Source of the DNA: Dehalococcoides mccartyi | GTDB lineage: Bacteria > Chloroflexota > Dehalococcoidia > UBA2979 | NCBI GenBank assembly: GCA_945888895.1 | Contig: CAMDAY010000020.1 | Coordinates: 1 to 16,672 of the forward strand | Direction: 5' to 3' | DNA: 16,672 nt | In this document: positions 7,624 through 13,740 of the stretch, piece by piece | How positions within the stretch are numbered: the first letter of the stretch is position 1 | Layout: each line of letters opens with the position of its first letter | Position numbers and translations under genes: made by a program | Notes under the pieces: generated by a model | Database searches by the model: none | Told to the model about the DNA's origin: nothing | What the model saw: only the letters and a program-made list of their open reading frames with translations

Positions 7624-7662
7624 ACCCTGCCCTCTCCCCCTCGAGGGGGGCGAGGGTTCTGA
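7624..7662. repeat. REP-like palindromic element, copy 2
   Basis: The core is the 14-bp perfect palindrome CCCCCTCGAGGGGG (7636-7649). An outer CCCTC/GAGGG pair (7630-7634 and 7652-7656) flanks it, with ACCCTGCC on the left and TTCTGA on the right. The flanks match those of the element at 5351-5384. It sits between the PAC2 stop and the start of the alpha/beta hydrolase, so it could modulate expression between the two genes or merely be an intergenic repeat. Confidence 0.55.
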
Positions 7663-7668
7663 GCTGAA

Positions 7669-8595
7669 CTAGCGAGTGCCGCCGGCGTCGGGCTCGTCGC
7701 GCTGCTGGCGCAGGAAGCTCTCGATGCCCTCGAGGATCTCCTCGCTCGGCGGCAGCTCGGCGCTGGGCGCCTGGGGCTCGGAGCGCATGGCGGTCGACTC
7801 GTCAGCGTCGTAGGTCTCTTCCATCTTGCGGATCTGCTCGCGGAGCAGGTCGGGGTCGCCGACCTGACCGAGGGCGTTCGCCGTCTGCTGATCGAACGAC
7901 GCCACCTCGCCGAGCAACGGCTCGATCGCGGTATGTGCGCCCAGCGCACGGTCGAGGTGCTGGACCAGCGCGACGATCGCGCGCGGGTTCGGGCCGGTGT
8001 TGATGTAGCCCGGCACGAGGGCGGTCAGGCGACCCGTGGCGTAGCCCAGCGAGCGCAGGTGCAGCATGAGCACGGTCTGGATGCCCGTCGGCCCCTGGTA
8101 CTGCGACTTCTCCGACGGGCGGCCGATGAGCTCCTCGAAGTACGCGTCCGCGTCGCCGAGGAGCACGGGAGCCGGGCGGGTGTGCGGCACCATCGCCGGG
8201 CGCGAGCCGAGGGCGATGAAGTGCTTCGAGCCGATCTGCTCCATGAAGTCCGCGACGACGTCCGCGTACTCCTTCCAGGCGAGGCTCGGCTCGCGCCCGG
8301 CGATCAGCACCACGTCACGGCTGCTCCCGGTCGGCGTGGCGACATGGAACCGCGTGCCCGGCCAGCGGATCGACCGCTCGCCGTTGCGCAGGCGCACACG
8401 CGGGCGCGCGACGGTCAGGTCGTAGAACTTGTCCGGGTCGACGTTCGCGACCTCGTTCCCGTGCCACTCGGAGCGGACGTAGCGGATCGCACCCATGGCC
8501 GAGCCGGAGCCATCGCTCCAGCCCCAGAACGCACCTACCACCAGCGGGTCGCGCAGATCCTTCAGCTCACCGGTCAGTTGCAGCGAATCGTGCAT
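7669..8595 (-). CDS. PAC2 family protein (proteasome-assembly-chaperone-like fold)
   Basis: 308 residues. The opening 'LKDLRDPLVVGAFWGWSDGSGSAMGAIRYV' and the block 'DPDKFYDLTVARPRVRLRNGERSIRWP' (about 52-78) match the bacterial PAC2 family, named for eukaryotic proteasome assembly chaperone 2 and common in Actinobacteria and some Chloroflexota. 'DVVLIAGREPSLAWKEY', 'GSRPAMVPHTRP' and 'PTGIQTVLMLHLRSLGYATG' continue the family pattern. The biochemical role of the bacterial members is not established. The C-terminal 60 or so residues are charged and probably helical or disordered. The ATG at 8595 follows AAGGTG at 6 bases. The open frame extends far upstream, but that part is antisense to the MFS gene and not protein-like. 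Confidence 0.85.
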   Translation of the reverse strand: MHDSLQLTGELKDLRDPLVVGAFWGWSDGSGSAMGAIRYVRSEWHGNEVANVDPDKFYDLTVARPRVRLRNGERSIRWPGTRFHVATPTGSSRDVVLIAGREPSLAWKEYADVVADFMEQIGSKHFIALGSRPAMVPHTRPAPVLLGDADAYFEELIGRPSEKSQYQGPTGIQTVLMLHLRSLGYATGRLTALVPGYINTGPNPRAIVALVQHLDRALGAHTAIEPLLGEVASFDQQTANALGQVGDPDLLREQIRKMEETYDADESTAMRSEPQAPSAELPPSEEILEGIESFLRQQRDEPDAGGTR

Positions 8596-8652
8596 GGGAG
8601 GCACCTTACGTCTGCGAGTTGCGTCTGCGAGCGGTGCGATTCGTACGCACCT

Positions 8653-8683
8653 GTTATCATCATCCCACCGCCGCCTATGTCGA
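8653..8683 (-). promoter_or_regulatory. Possible promoter for PAC2 gene
   Basis: On the reverse strand TCGACA (8678-8683) and GATAAC (8653-8658) resemble -35 and -10 hexamers, but the spacer is 19 bases, longer than ideal. They lie in the relatively AT-rich patch between the PAC2 start and the divergent MFS gene. This is a weak prediction. Confidence 0.2.
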
Positions 8684-8824
8684 AGGGGGCCTGAGAGGTC
8701 CCGACACGGTAACAGGCGCGCCGCCGTCGGGCACGAGGGCATCGTCTTCCCTCTGCGCCAGACTCCCGGCAAGATGGCAATCCCCGCCGAGGCACGCTGC
8801 CCGGCTCGGAGAGCGGCGGTCGGC

Positions 8825-10081
8825 GTGTCCTCCAACGACCCCGGTACCGTCCCCCAGCCGTCCGAGGCAACCTCGGATGCCCCTCCGCGGCAGGTCGAGC
8901 GGCACCCGTACCGCTGGGTGATCATCGGACAGATCTGGCTGCACTCGATGCTCGCCCAGATCACCACCACCGGCCTCGGCGTCCTGCTCCTCGGCATCTC
9001 GACCGAACTCGGCCTGGGGCCCGGCGAATCGGGCTGGCTGGGCGCGACGCGCACGGCGGGCGCGCTCATCGTCTTCCCTATGTCGTTCGTGCTGGTGCGC
9101 TTCGCCCCGAAACGCCTGTACGGCGCACTCACATTCGGCCTCGGCCTGTCGATGGTGCTGGGTGGCTTCGCTCCGGGATTCTGGACGCTCTTCGCCTGCC
9201 AGGTGGCGTTCTCGCTGTGCTTCACGCTGGCGCAGGTACCGGTCAGTCTCCTGCGCACGCAGTGGATCCCGTCGCGTGAGCTTGGCCGAGTGTGGGGGAC
9301 GGGCAACGCGCTGAACGCTGTGGCACAGATGAGCGTGCTGGTCGGTGTCCCGCTGGTGCTCGGCATCCTCGGCGGGTGGCGCGGTGTGCTGCAGGGCGGC
9401 GGGGTGGTGATGCTGATCGCCGCGGCGGCGTGGCAGGTCACCGGCCGCGAGCGCGCCGAGGAGCACGCGGCAGGGCCGCAGTCCAGCTTCGCCGCGATCC
9501 GCCGCCCCGAGTACTACATCCTCGGCCTTGCGTCCGTGGGGGGCGCCATGTCGTACCTCGCCTGCCTGTTCTTCCTGCCGGTCTTCCTGGTGCAGGAGCG
9601 GGGGCTTTCGCTGCAGACCGCCGGGCTGATCTCGGGGATCCTCCCGGCGGCCGGCCTGATCTCGAACGTCTCGGCGGGCTTCCTCTCGGACCGCGTCGGG
9701 CTGCGCAAGCCGTTCATCTGGCCCTCCGGCCTGCTCCTGCCGCCGCTCTACTTCCTCGCCGTCTCGCCCATCCCCGTCTGGGCGCTCTTGCTGGTCGTGA
9801 GCCTGGTCGGGTTCTTCGCGTGGCAGCCGTTCCCCGCGATCAGCTCGATTTCGTTCGAACTGCCCGGCGTGCGGCCATCAGACATCGCCGTCGGAGCGGC
9901 GCTGATGCAGATGATCTCCGGCGTGGGCATCATCTGCGGCCCGATCATCGTCGGGCAGATCGCGGAGGCGACGGGGTCTCTTCGGCCCGGCATCATCGCC
10001 GTCGGCATCTTCCCGGTGCTCTTCGCGGTGACCTGCCTCTGGCTCCCCGACACCGGCCCGAAGGCGCGCCCCACGCGCTAG
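8825..10081 (+). CDS. MFS transporter
   Basis: 418 residues from GTG 8825. About twelve hydrophobic segments begin at 'WVIIGQIWLHSMLAQITTTGLGVLLLGI'. The C-terminal half carries a signature-A-like loop 'GFLSDRVGLRKPF' after helix 8. The corresponding N-terminal loop 'VRFAPKRLYG' is degenerate. The halves are joined by a charged linker 'GRERAEEHAAGPQSS'. Overall it resembles organic-anion/cyanate-type porters, but the substrate is unknown. In-frame ATG 8774 is an alternative start with no clear ribosome-binding site. The GTG has GGAGAG about 11 bases upstream, so the start is uncertain. The amidohydrolase gene begins 41 bases after the stop, so the pair is likely one transcript and the porter may bring in that enzyme's substrate. 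Confidence 0.88.
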   Translation: MSSNDPGTVPQPSEATSDAPPRQVERHPYRWVIIGQIWLHSMLAQITTTGLGVLLLGISTELGLGPGESGWLGATRTAGALIVFPMSFVLVRFAPKRLYGALTFGLGLSMVLGGFAPGFWTLFACQVAFSLCFTLAQVPVSLLRTQWIPSRELGRVWGTGNALNAVAQMSVLVGVPLVLGILGGWRGVLQGGGVVMLIAAAAWQVTGRERAEEHAAGPQSSFAAIRRPEYYILGLASVGGAMSYLACLFFLPVFLVQERGLSLQTAGLISGILPAAGLISNVSAGFLSDRVGLRKPFIWPSGLLLPPLYFLAVSPIPVWALLLVVSLVGFFAWQPFPAISSISFELPGVRPSDIAVGAALMQMISGVGIICGPIIVGQIAEATGSLRPGIIAVGIFPVLFAVTCLWLPDTGPKARPTR

Positions 10082-10122
10082 GATGCCCCCGCCCCTTCGT
10101 GTACACGGAACAGGACACCTCG

Positions 10123-11115
10123 ATGACCCGCGGCATCGACATGCACACGCACTTCGTCCCCAAGTCCTTCCCCGCGTATGCGGGCGGTGAGACGGCGTGC
10201 CCGTGGCCTTCGATGCAGATCGAGGGCGGCAACGCGAACGTGATCATCAACGGCGTGAACTACCGGACGGTGCCAGACACCTCGTGGGACGGCGCGAAGC
10301 GCACTGCCGAGATGGACGCGAGCGGACTGCGCCGGCAAGTCGTCTCGCCGATGCCCGAACTGCTGTCGTACTGGATGACGCCGCGCGACGGCGCCGCCCT
10401 CGTCGGCCACGTGAACGAGGAGATCGCGGCGCTGTCGGATGCGCACCCCGACCGCTTCAGCGGCATCGGCGGCGTTCCGTTGCAAGACGTGGACCTCGCG
10501 ATTCGCGCGCTCGAGGAGATCCGCGCGACGGGACGCCTCGCTGGCGTCGAGATCGCGACGCACGTGAACGGCACGTCGATCGGTGACCCGCGGTTCGAGC
10601 CATTCTTCGCGGCCGCGGAGCGCCTCGACCTGCCGATCTTCGTGCACGGACTGCGGCCCGCGGGCGCCGATCGGCTGATCGGGCGCGGCCTCGATCAAAC
10701 GGTCGCGTTCCCCGGCGACGTCGCGCTCGCGATCGCATCGATGATCACGGGCGGCACGATGGAGGCGCACCCGGCGCTCAAGATCGCGTTCTCGCACGGC
10801 GGCGGGGCGATGGCGATCCTCGTGGCGCGCATGGAGCAGGGCTGGAACACCGGCGGGACGATCCGCGACATGATCCCGCAGCCGCCCAGCGTCTACGCGC
10901 GCCGCATGTACTACGACAGCGCTCTCTACAGCACGCCGGTGCTGCGGCTGGTGGTCGACACGTTCGGCGTGGACCGTGTGATGATCGGCACAGACTACCC
11001 GTTCGGCATCATGGACACCGACCCGCTCGGCACCATCGACGCGCTCGGCCTCGATGCCGCCTCCACGGCGCTGCTCGTCGAGGGCAACGCGCGCCGATTC
11101 TTCGGCATCGAGTAG
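10123..11115 (+). CDS. ACMSD-type amidohydrolase (amidohydrolase 2 family)
   Basis: 330 residues. A TIM-barrel metal hydrolase/decarboxylase with H8 and H10 in 'DMHTHF', H175 in 'PIFVHG', H225 in 'AFSHGGG' and D291 in 'GTDYPFG'. These match in spacing the zinc ligands and catalytic histidine of 2-amino-3-carboxymuconate-6-semialdehyde decarboxylase (ACMSD). Family members decarboxylate or hydrolyse aromatic and muconate-type acids in the cytoplasm. The C-terminus 'LLVEGNARRFFGIE' is typical. All metal-site residues are present, so it should be active. The substrate could be any of several carboxylated aromatics. The ATG at 10123 is preceded by AGGA at 8 bases. It follows the MFS gene closely. 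Confidence 0.9.
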   Translation: MTRGIDMHTHFVPKSFPAYAGGETACPWPSMQIEGGNANVIINGVNYRTVPDTSWDGAKRTAEMDASGLRRQVVSPMPELLSYWMTPRDGAALVGHVNEEIAALSDAHPDRFSGIGGVPLQDVDLAIRALEEIRATGRLAGVEIATHVNGTSIGDPRFEPFFAAAERLDLPIFVHGLRPAGADRLIGRGLDQTVAFPGDVALAIASMITGGTMEAHPALKIAFSHGGGAMAILVARMEQGWNTGGTIRDMIPQPPSVYARRMYYDSALYSTPVLRLVVDTFGVDRVMIGTDYPFGIMDTDPLGTIDALGLDAASTALLVEGNARRFFGIE

Positions 11116-11130
11116 CCGCGCACAAAGAAA

Positions 11131-11156
11131 CGCGTGCGGCCTTTCGACCGCACGCG
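11131..11156. terminator. Hairpin after amidohydrolase gene
   Basis: CGCGTGCGG (11131-11139) pairs perfectly with CCGCACGCG (11148-11156) around an 8-base loop, 15 bases after the stop. It lacks a T-run on the plus strand. On the minus strand the stem is followed by TTTCTTTG, so it looks more like a reverse-strand or bidirectional signal. Confidence 0.6.
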
Positions 11157-11595
11157 CTACGAAGCGGCGTGGCTTTCGTTCGCTGTCTCGGTCCGTTGGT
11201 GTGCGCTCCGGCGCAGGCTCCGTCGGTCGAGGCGTGTCGGGATTGCTGTTGTGATCCTCGGAGGTGCCGGGCTTGGCCTCGGCCTCAGTCTCATCAGCGG
11301 GATGCTGGAGTGGGTGCCAGGCGCAAGTGGCGTGAAGAGCGGCTTCACCGACGCCGCGGGCCGGACCCTCGTGCTGACCGCCGATCGAGGCACGCGTCTC
11401 TACGCAGTGGTGATGAACGACCCGCAGCGCGAGGCGGACGCCGCGAACCTGATGGAATGGGGCTTCGCGAACCACGACTGGGGCCGGGGCGCACCGACGG
11501 CAACCGTCGCCGAACTCTCCAACGCCGCGCCTTCGACGGTCGAGGCGACCGACGGCAGCACGGACGTGATCCGCGCTGCACGCGCCGGAACCTAG
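11134..11595 (+). pseudogene. 3' remnant of D-alanyl-D-alanine carboxypeptidase (peptidase S11)
   Basis: The open frame of about 153 codons ends in a recognisable piece. 'MLEWVPGASGVKSGFTDAAGRTLVLTADRGTRLYAVVMNDPQREADAANLMEWGFANHDW' is the region around the third penicillin-binding-protein motif (K-T/S-G, here KSG) and the end of the catalytic domain of S11 carboxypeptidases. Those enzymes trim the terminal D-Ala of peptidoglycan in the periplasm. The SxxK and SxN motifs, some 200 residues expected upstream, are absent. The preceding codons have mixed third-position bases and an Arg-rich, then Gly/Leu-rich composition unlike the family. The frame also begins inside the terminator hairpin of the amidohydrolase gene, with no convincing ribosome-binding site. 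It is most likely a deletion relic. A small expressed membrane-anchored protein using the internal hydrophobic stretch cannot be ruled out. Confidence 0.65.
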
Positions 11596-11600
11596 CGAAC

Positions 11601-11641
11601 GGGCGGCGCCGCGCGATGCGAGGGTCCCGCTGGCGCCGCCC
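11601..11641. terminator. Bidirectional hairpin between carboxypeptidase remnant and CsbD gene
   Basis: The 10-bp perfect arms GGGCGGCGCC (11601-11610) and GGCGCCGCCC (11632-11641) enclose a 21-base loop, between two convergent reading directions. No T-run follows. It is probably a transcription end structure for one or both sides. Confidence 0.55.
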
Positions 11642-11721
11642 GCCCTTCACTGCCGAACGCGCGTGACGCGCGCCGGAGCGATCAACTGGACGAGCGGAAG
11701 AGGTCCGGTCGTCCGGGCGGA

Positions 11722-11916
11722 CTACTTCTTGTCGTCGCTGTACTCAGCGATCTTGTCCTTCGCGTCGCCCATCGCACCCTGGGCCTTGCCCTTGGCCTGC
11801 TGCGCCGCGCCTTCGACTTCCATCTCGGTGTTGTTGATCGCGTCGCCGATGCCGCGCTTGGCGGCGCCCATCGCCTCGTTCGCCTTGCCCTTGATCTTGC
11901 CTTCGGTACCACTCAT
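11722..11916 (-). CDS. CsbD family stress-response protein
   Basis: 64 residues, 'MSGTEGKIKGKANEAMGAAK' onward, with the repeated K-G-K-A/E-A-x-G pattern of the CsbD (YjbJ-like) family: small, hydrophilic, helical proteins of usual length 55-70. In Bacillus subtilis csbD belongs to the sigma-B general stress regulon and in Escherichia coli yjbJ is stress-induced. The molecular role is unknown. The ATG is preceded by AAAGGAG at 7 bases, a strong site suggesting high expression. It is divergent from the SRPBCC gene, and a 16-bp palindrome lies about 60 bases upstream of the start. Confidence 0.93.
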   Translation of the reverse strand: MSGTEGKIKGKANEAMGAAKRGIGDAINNTEMEVEGAAQQAKGKAQGAMGDAKDKIAEYSDDKK

Positions 11917-11976
11917 CGGTGGCTCCTTTCGTGCGCGTTCGATGAGACGAGGATGCGCGTCACCGCGTGCATCTCC

Positions 11977-11992
11977 GGCAACGATCGTTGCC
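11977..11992. promoter_or_regulatory. 16-bp perfect palindrome, candidate operator
   Basis: GGCAACGATCGTTGCC is a perfect palindrome in the divergent gap between CsbD (start 11916, -) and SRPBCC (start 12193, +). An extra half-site GGCAAG lies about 10 bases further (12001-12006). Position and symmetry fit a dimeric repressor or activator site. No regulator gene is visible in the window. Confidence 0.45.
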
Positions 11993-12146
11993 CGCGCAGT
12001 GGCAAGCGCGTAACAGGCGGATGTGCGCTGATCCTGCAAGTCTGTGGACAGGGCGCTCGATCGGTTTTCGCGACGGTGCGACCAACCGGCGTGGCGCGTG
12101 CGTCGCGCGTGCCTCGATACGGTGCGTCGGCTGGCGACACGGTCGG

Positions 12147-12185
12147 CCCTCGGAGGATCCGAGGTCACTCAGAGTCAGCCGAGGG
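12147..12185 (+). promoter_or_regulatory. Alternative hairpins overlapping SRPBCC ribosome-binding site
   Basis: Three related segments precede the SRPBCC start. CCCTCGG (12147-12153, continuing to A12154) can pair with TCCGAGG (12158-12164, 3-base loop) or with CCGAGGG (12179-12185). The last segment contains most of the ribosome-binding site GAGGGAG (12181-12187). The two pairings exclude each other: the first leaves the site free, the second covers it. This is only a fold prediction by eye. Confidence 0.35.
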
Positions 12186-12192
12186 AGTACCC

Positions 12193-12635
12193 ATGTCAGT
12201 CATCGAGAAGTCGATCGAGGTCGATGCGCCGCTTCAGGCGACCTACAACCAGTGGACGCAGTTCCAAGAGTTCCCGGAGTTCATGGAAGGCGTGGAGCGA
12301 GTGCGACAGCTCGCCCCTGACCGACTGCACTGGGTCGCCGACATCGGCGGACACGTGAAGGAATGGGAAGCGCTCATCGTGGACCAGAAGCCCGACGAGC
12401 GGATCTCCTGGCGCAGCGAGGACGGCGCGGCGAACGACGGAGTCGTCACGTTTCACTCTGAGGCGACCACACACGCGTTGATCTGACGATCGAGTACCAC
12501 CCCCAGGGATTCGCCGAAAACGTGGGTGACGTGCTGGGCTTCATGAGCCGCCGCGTGGAGGGTGACCTCGAGCGGTTCAAGGAGTTCCTCGAGCGGCGGG
12601 GCCGAGAGACAGGGGGGTGGCGCGGCACGATCTAG
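12193..12635 (+). pseudogene. SRPBCC (polyketide cyclase-like, COG5637-type) gene with frameshift
   Basis: The first 90 codons, 'MSVIEKSIEVDAPLQATYNQ' through 'DERISWRSEDGAANDGVVTFHSE', are a START/Bet-v-1-fold SRPBCC protein. The current frame then stops at 12484-12486. From about 12465 the frame two bases on reads 'DHTRVDLTIEYHPQGFAENV' and 'RRVEGDLERFKEFLERRGRETGGWRGTI', ending at 12635. That is exactly the expected C-terminal half and helix of the same family. Restoring one base near 12460-12464 gives an uninterrupted protein of about 147 residues, the normal length. The ATG has GAGGGAG at 6 bases. Family members bind hydrophobic ligands in a helix-grip cavity, and their role here is unknown. 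Truncation at residue 97 would remove the closing helix and probably the fold. A sequencing deletion is as likely as true decay, because codon use on both sides is normal. Confidence 0.88.
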
Positions 12636-12660
12636 CGCGTCGCGCGCGAACGATAGGGAG

Positions 12661-12688
12661 GGGGCGGTGGAGTGTCCACCACCCCTTT
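12661..12688 (+). terminator. Hairpin terminator after SRPBCC gene
   Basis: GGGG-C-GGTGGA (12661-12671) pairs with TCCACC-A-CCCC (12675-12685) around a GTG loop, with one mismatch (C/A), and is followed by TTT. It lies 26 bases after the SRPBCC stop. Confidence 0.65.
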
Positions 12689-12724
12689 GCGGTGTCCGCG
12701 ATCTCGGAGGGTCTGGGCCCAGTG

Positions 12725-12780
12725 AGGCCCGGATGCTGTTGAACCGGTCGGGGATACCCCGTGGCGCAACATCCGGGCCT
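12725..12780. other. Long unexplained stem-loop (possible structured RNA)
   Basis: AGGCCCGGATG (12725-12735) pairs perfectly with CATCCGGGCCT (12770-12780). The stem continues, after a 3-base bulge, with TTG (12739-12741) and CAA (12767-12769). Inside is a second hairpin CGGGG-ATA-CCCCG (12749-12761). It lies outside any recognised gene, after the SRPBCC terminator. A further 6-bp hairpin with a GTGA tetraloop (12784-12799) follows directly. It could be a small RNA, a leader element or a recombination structure. No family was recognised. Confidence 0.5.
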
Positions 12781-13047
12781 GTCTCGTCCGTGAGGACGAT
12801 CTGGGTGCGATGCGCTCACTGACGAAACTCGCGGCGGACGAGCTGAGCGAATCGAACGCAGTCAGCATGCTTCGTCCGAGATATCGATGGCGTTGCAGCC
12901 GATGTCACCACGCGACACGTCCGTCGCAATCACCATCGGCAGTTCGCACGAACGTCGCGCCTTCGTGAGCCCCGCCGCACCACCGTTACGCGTCCGCGAC
13001 GGCACCGGGATGATGCTATGCGCCACGCAGGAAAGGATTGGTGTCAC

Positions 13048-13560
13048 ATGACCAATCGCATCGACGCTCACGTCGACCCGATCACGAACAACACCGAGGA
13101 TCTCCGCACGCGCGAGCAGATCGAGCAGCAGGAAGCGGACAAGGTGATCGATCGCCAGCAGGATGTCGCGGGACGCCGCGAGAGCGCCGGTCAGCCCGGT
13201 GGCGACGAGGGACCCGAATCGAAGGCGGACGACAGCACGAATGCCTCGCAGGACGCTGGCTGGGCGAAACTCAGCAGCCCGGACGGCACCGTGGATCTCG
13301 GCCGAGGTCGCCTCCGCGTCTGGTTCGAGGCGCCCGGCAGCAAGCACGGCGTACGACACGCGCAGTTGAGTTCGTTCACGCTGGGGCCGACGGAGCCGCG
13401 TCGAGGTGAGACCGAGGCGATCTGCCCGGAGAAGGACAGCGAGAAGTACATCGCCACGATCACGGAGTACGACGCGGTACCTTCCGGCGAGAGCGTCGTC
13501 GTCCTCGACTGGCCGAACGATGAGTTACCCGCGTCGCTGCGCGAGCTCGGCGGCGAATAG
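13048..13560 (+). CDS. Hypothetical protein, 170 residues, disordered N-terminus and beta-rich C-terminus
   Basis: I do not recognise this protein. Residues 1-70 are hydrophilic and rich in E, D, Q, R and G ('NNTEDLRTREQIEQQEADKV' followed by a Gly/Pro/Ser-rich linker), probably a short coiled or disordered tail. Residues 72-170 look like a compact beta domain: 'WAKLSSPDGTVDLGRGRLRVWFEAPG', 'HAQLSSFTLGP', 'EKYIATITEYDAVPSGESVVVLDWP'. No signal peptide or membrane helix is seen, so it should be cytoplasmic. Two starts are possible. ATG 13048 has GAAAGGA about 11 bases upstream, and ATG 13018 adds ten residues. It follows the CsbD/SRPBCC group and may share its stress context, but nothing in the sequence proves that. 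Codon use is a little less GC-biased than in the catabolic genes. Confidence 0.7.
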   Translation: MTNRIDAHVDPITNNTEDLRTREQIEQQEADKVIDRQQDVAGRRESAGQPGGDEGPESKADDSTNASQDAGWAKLSSPDGTVDLGRGRLRVWFEAPGSKHGVRHAQLSSFTLGPTEPRRGETEAICPEKDSEKYIATITEYDAVPSGESVVVLDWPNDELPASLRELGGE

Positions 13561-13570
13561 AAGTGAGGGG

Positions 13571-13740
13571 ATGCCTCGGCGTGGGTGGAGCACGAGGGGC
13601 GAGCGCCCGCACAAATACATCAAGGACAGTGAACTCGGAGACGGCGCTCGCCCCGCGCTCGCAAAGGACCTCGGCATCCAGGATGCGGCAGGATGCGCAA
13701 GGCAGAGTTCGTCCGCGCGATCGAGGCGAAACGCGGCTAG
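13571..13740 (+). pseudogene. Small Rho-N-domain-like gene with apparent frameshift
   Basis: Starting at ATG 13571 the frame reads 'MPRRGWSTRGERPHKYIKDS' and 'LAKDLGIQDAA'. It then loses sense, while the frame two bases on reads 'MRKAEFVRAIEAKRG' and stops at 13740. Joined, 'LAKDLGIQDAAxMRKAEFVRAI' is the pattern of the Rho termination factor N-terminal (SAP-like) helix-extended-helix motif found in many 60-80 residue bacterial proteins. Adding one base near 13685-13692 restores about 57 residues. It begins 11 bases after the hypothetical gene's stop. The ribosome-binding site GAGG lies very close to the ATG. It could be real decay or a sequence error. The family call rests on one motif, so it is moderate. 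Confidence 0.5.

Larger units (their letters stand above)
12636..13047. other. 412-base gap without a recognisable gene
   Basis: It contains the SRPBCC terminator (12661-12688), the 56-nt stem-loop (12725-12780) and the tetraloop hairpin (12784-12799). A 52-codon open frame on the plus strand (ATG 12810 to TGA 12968, with 'RSLTKLAADELSESNAVSML') is not similar to anything I know and has no clear ribosome-binding site. The complementary strand is also partly open. I cannot support a gene here. Confidence 0.5.

Noticed and set aside
7669..9441. Very long reverse-strand open frame (590 codons) covering PAC2 and beyond
   Set aside because: Only the part from 8595 down is protein-like. The rest is antisense to the MFS transporter and arises from high GC with few stops.
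10078..11475. 465-codon reverse-strand frame antisense to the amidohydrolase, with an acidic Pro-rich tail
   Set aside because: Composition (His/Arg/Ala/Val-rich) is typical of the antisense of a GC-rich gene. The plus-strand amidohydrolase has all its metal ligands.
12735..12770. GTTGAAC and CAAC around a hairpin, suggesting an integron attC site
   Set aside because: The consensus halves are in the wrong order (attC needs RYYYAAC first and GTTRRRY last), the right-hand core does not match, and no integron integrase is visible.
12780..12830. Hammerhead-ribozyme-like string: TCGTCC-GTGA-GGACGA stem followed by CTGACGAAAC
   Set aside because: The stem resembles hammerhead stem II, but the flanking core is wrong. 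CTGANGA does not precede the stem and GAAA does not follow it. The later CTGACGA is not arranged around a matching stem.
12810..12968. 52-codon plus-strand open frame in the 12636-13047 gap
   Set aside because: No ribosome-binding site, no similarity I can name, and the opposite strand is comparably open, so it is not reported as a gene.
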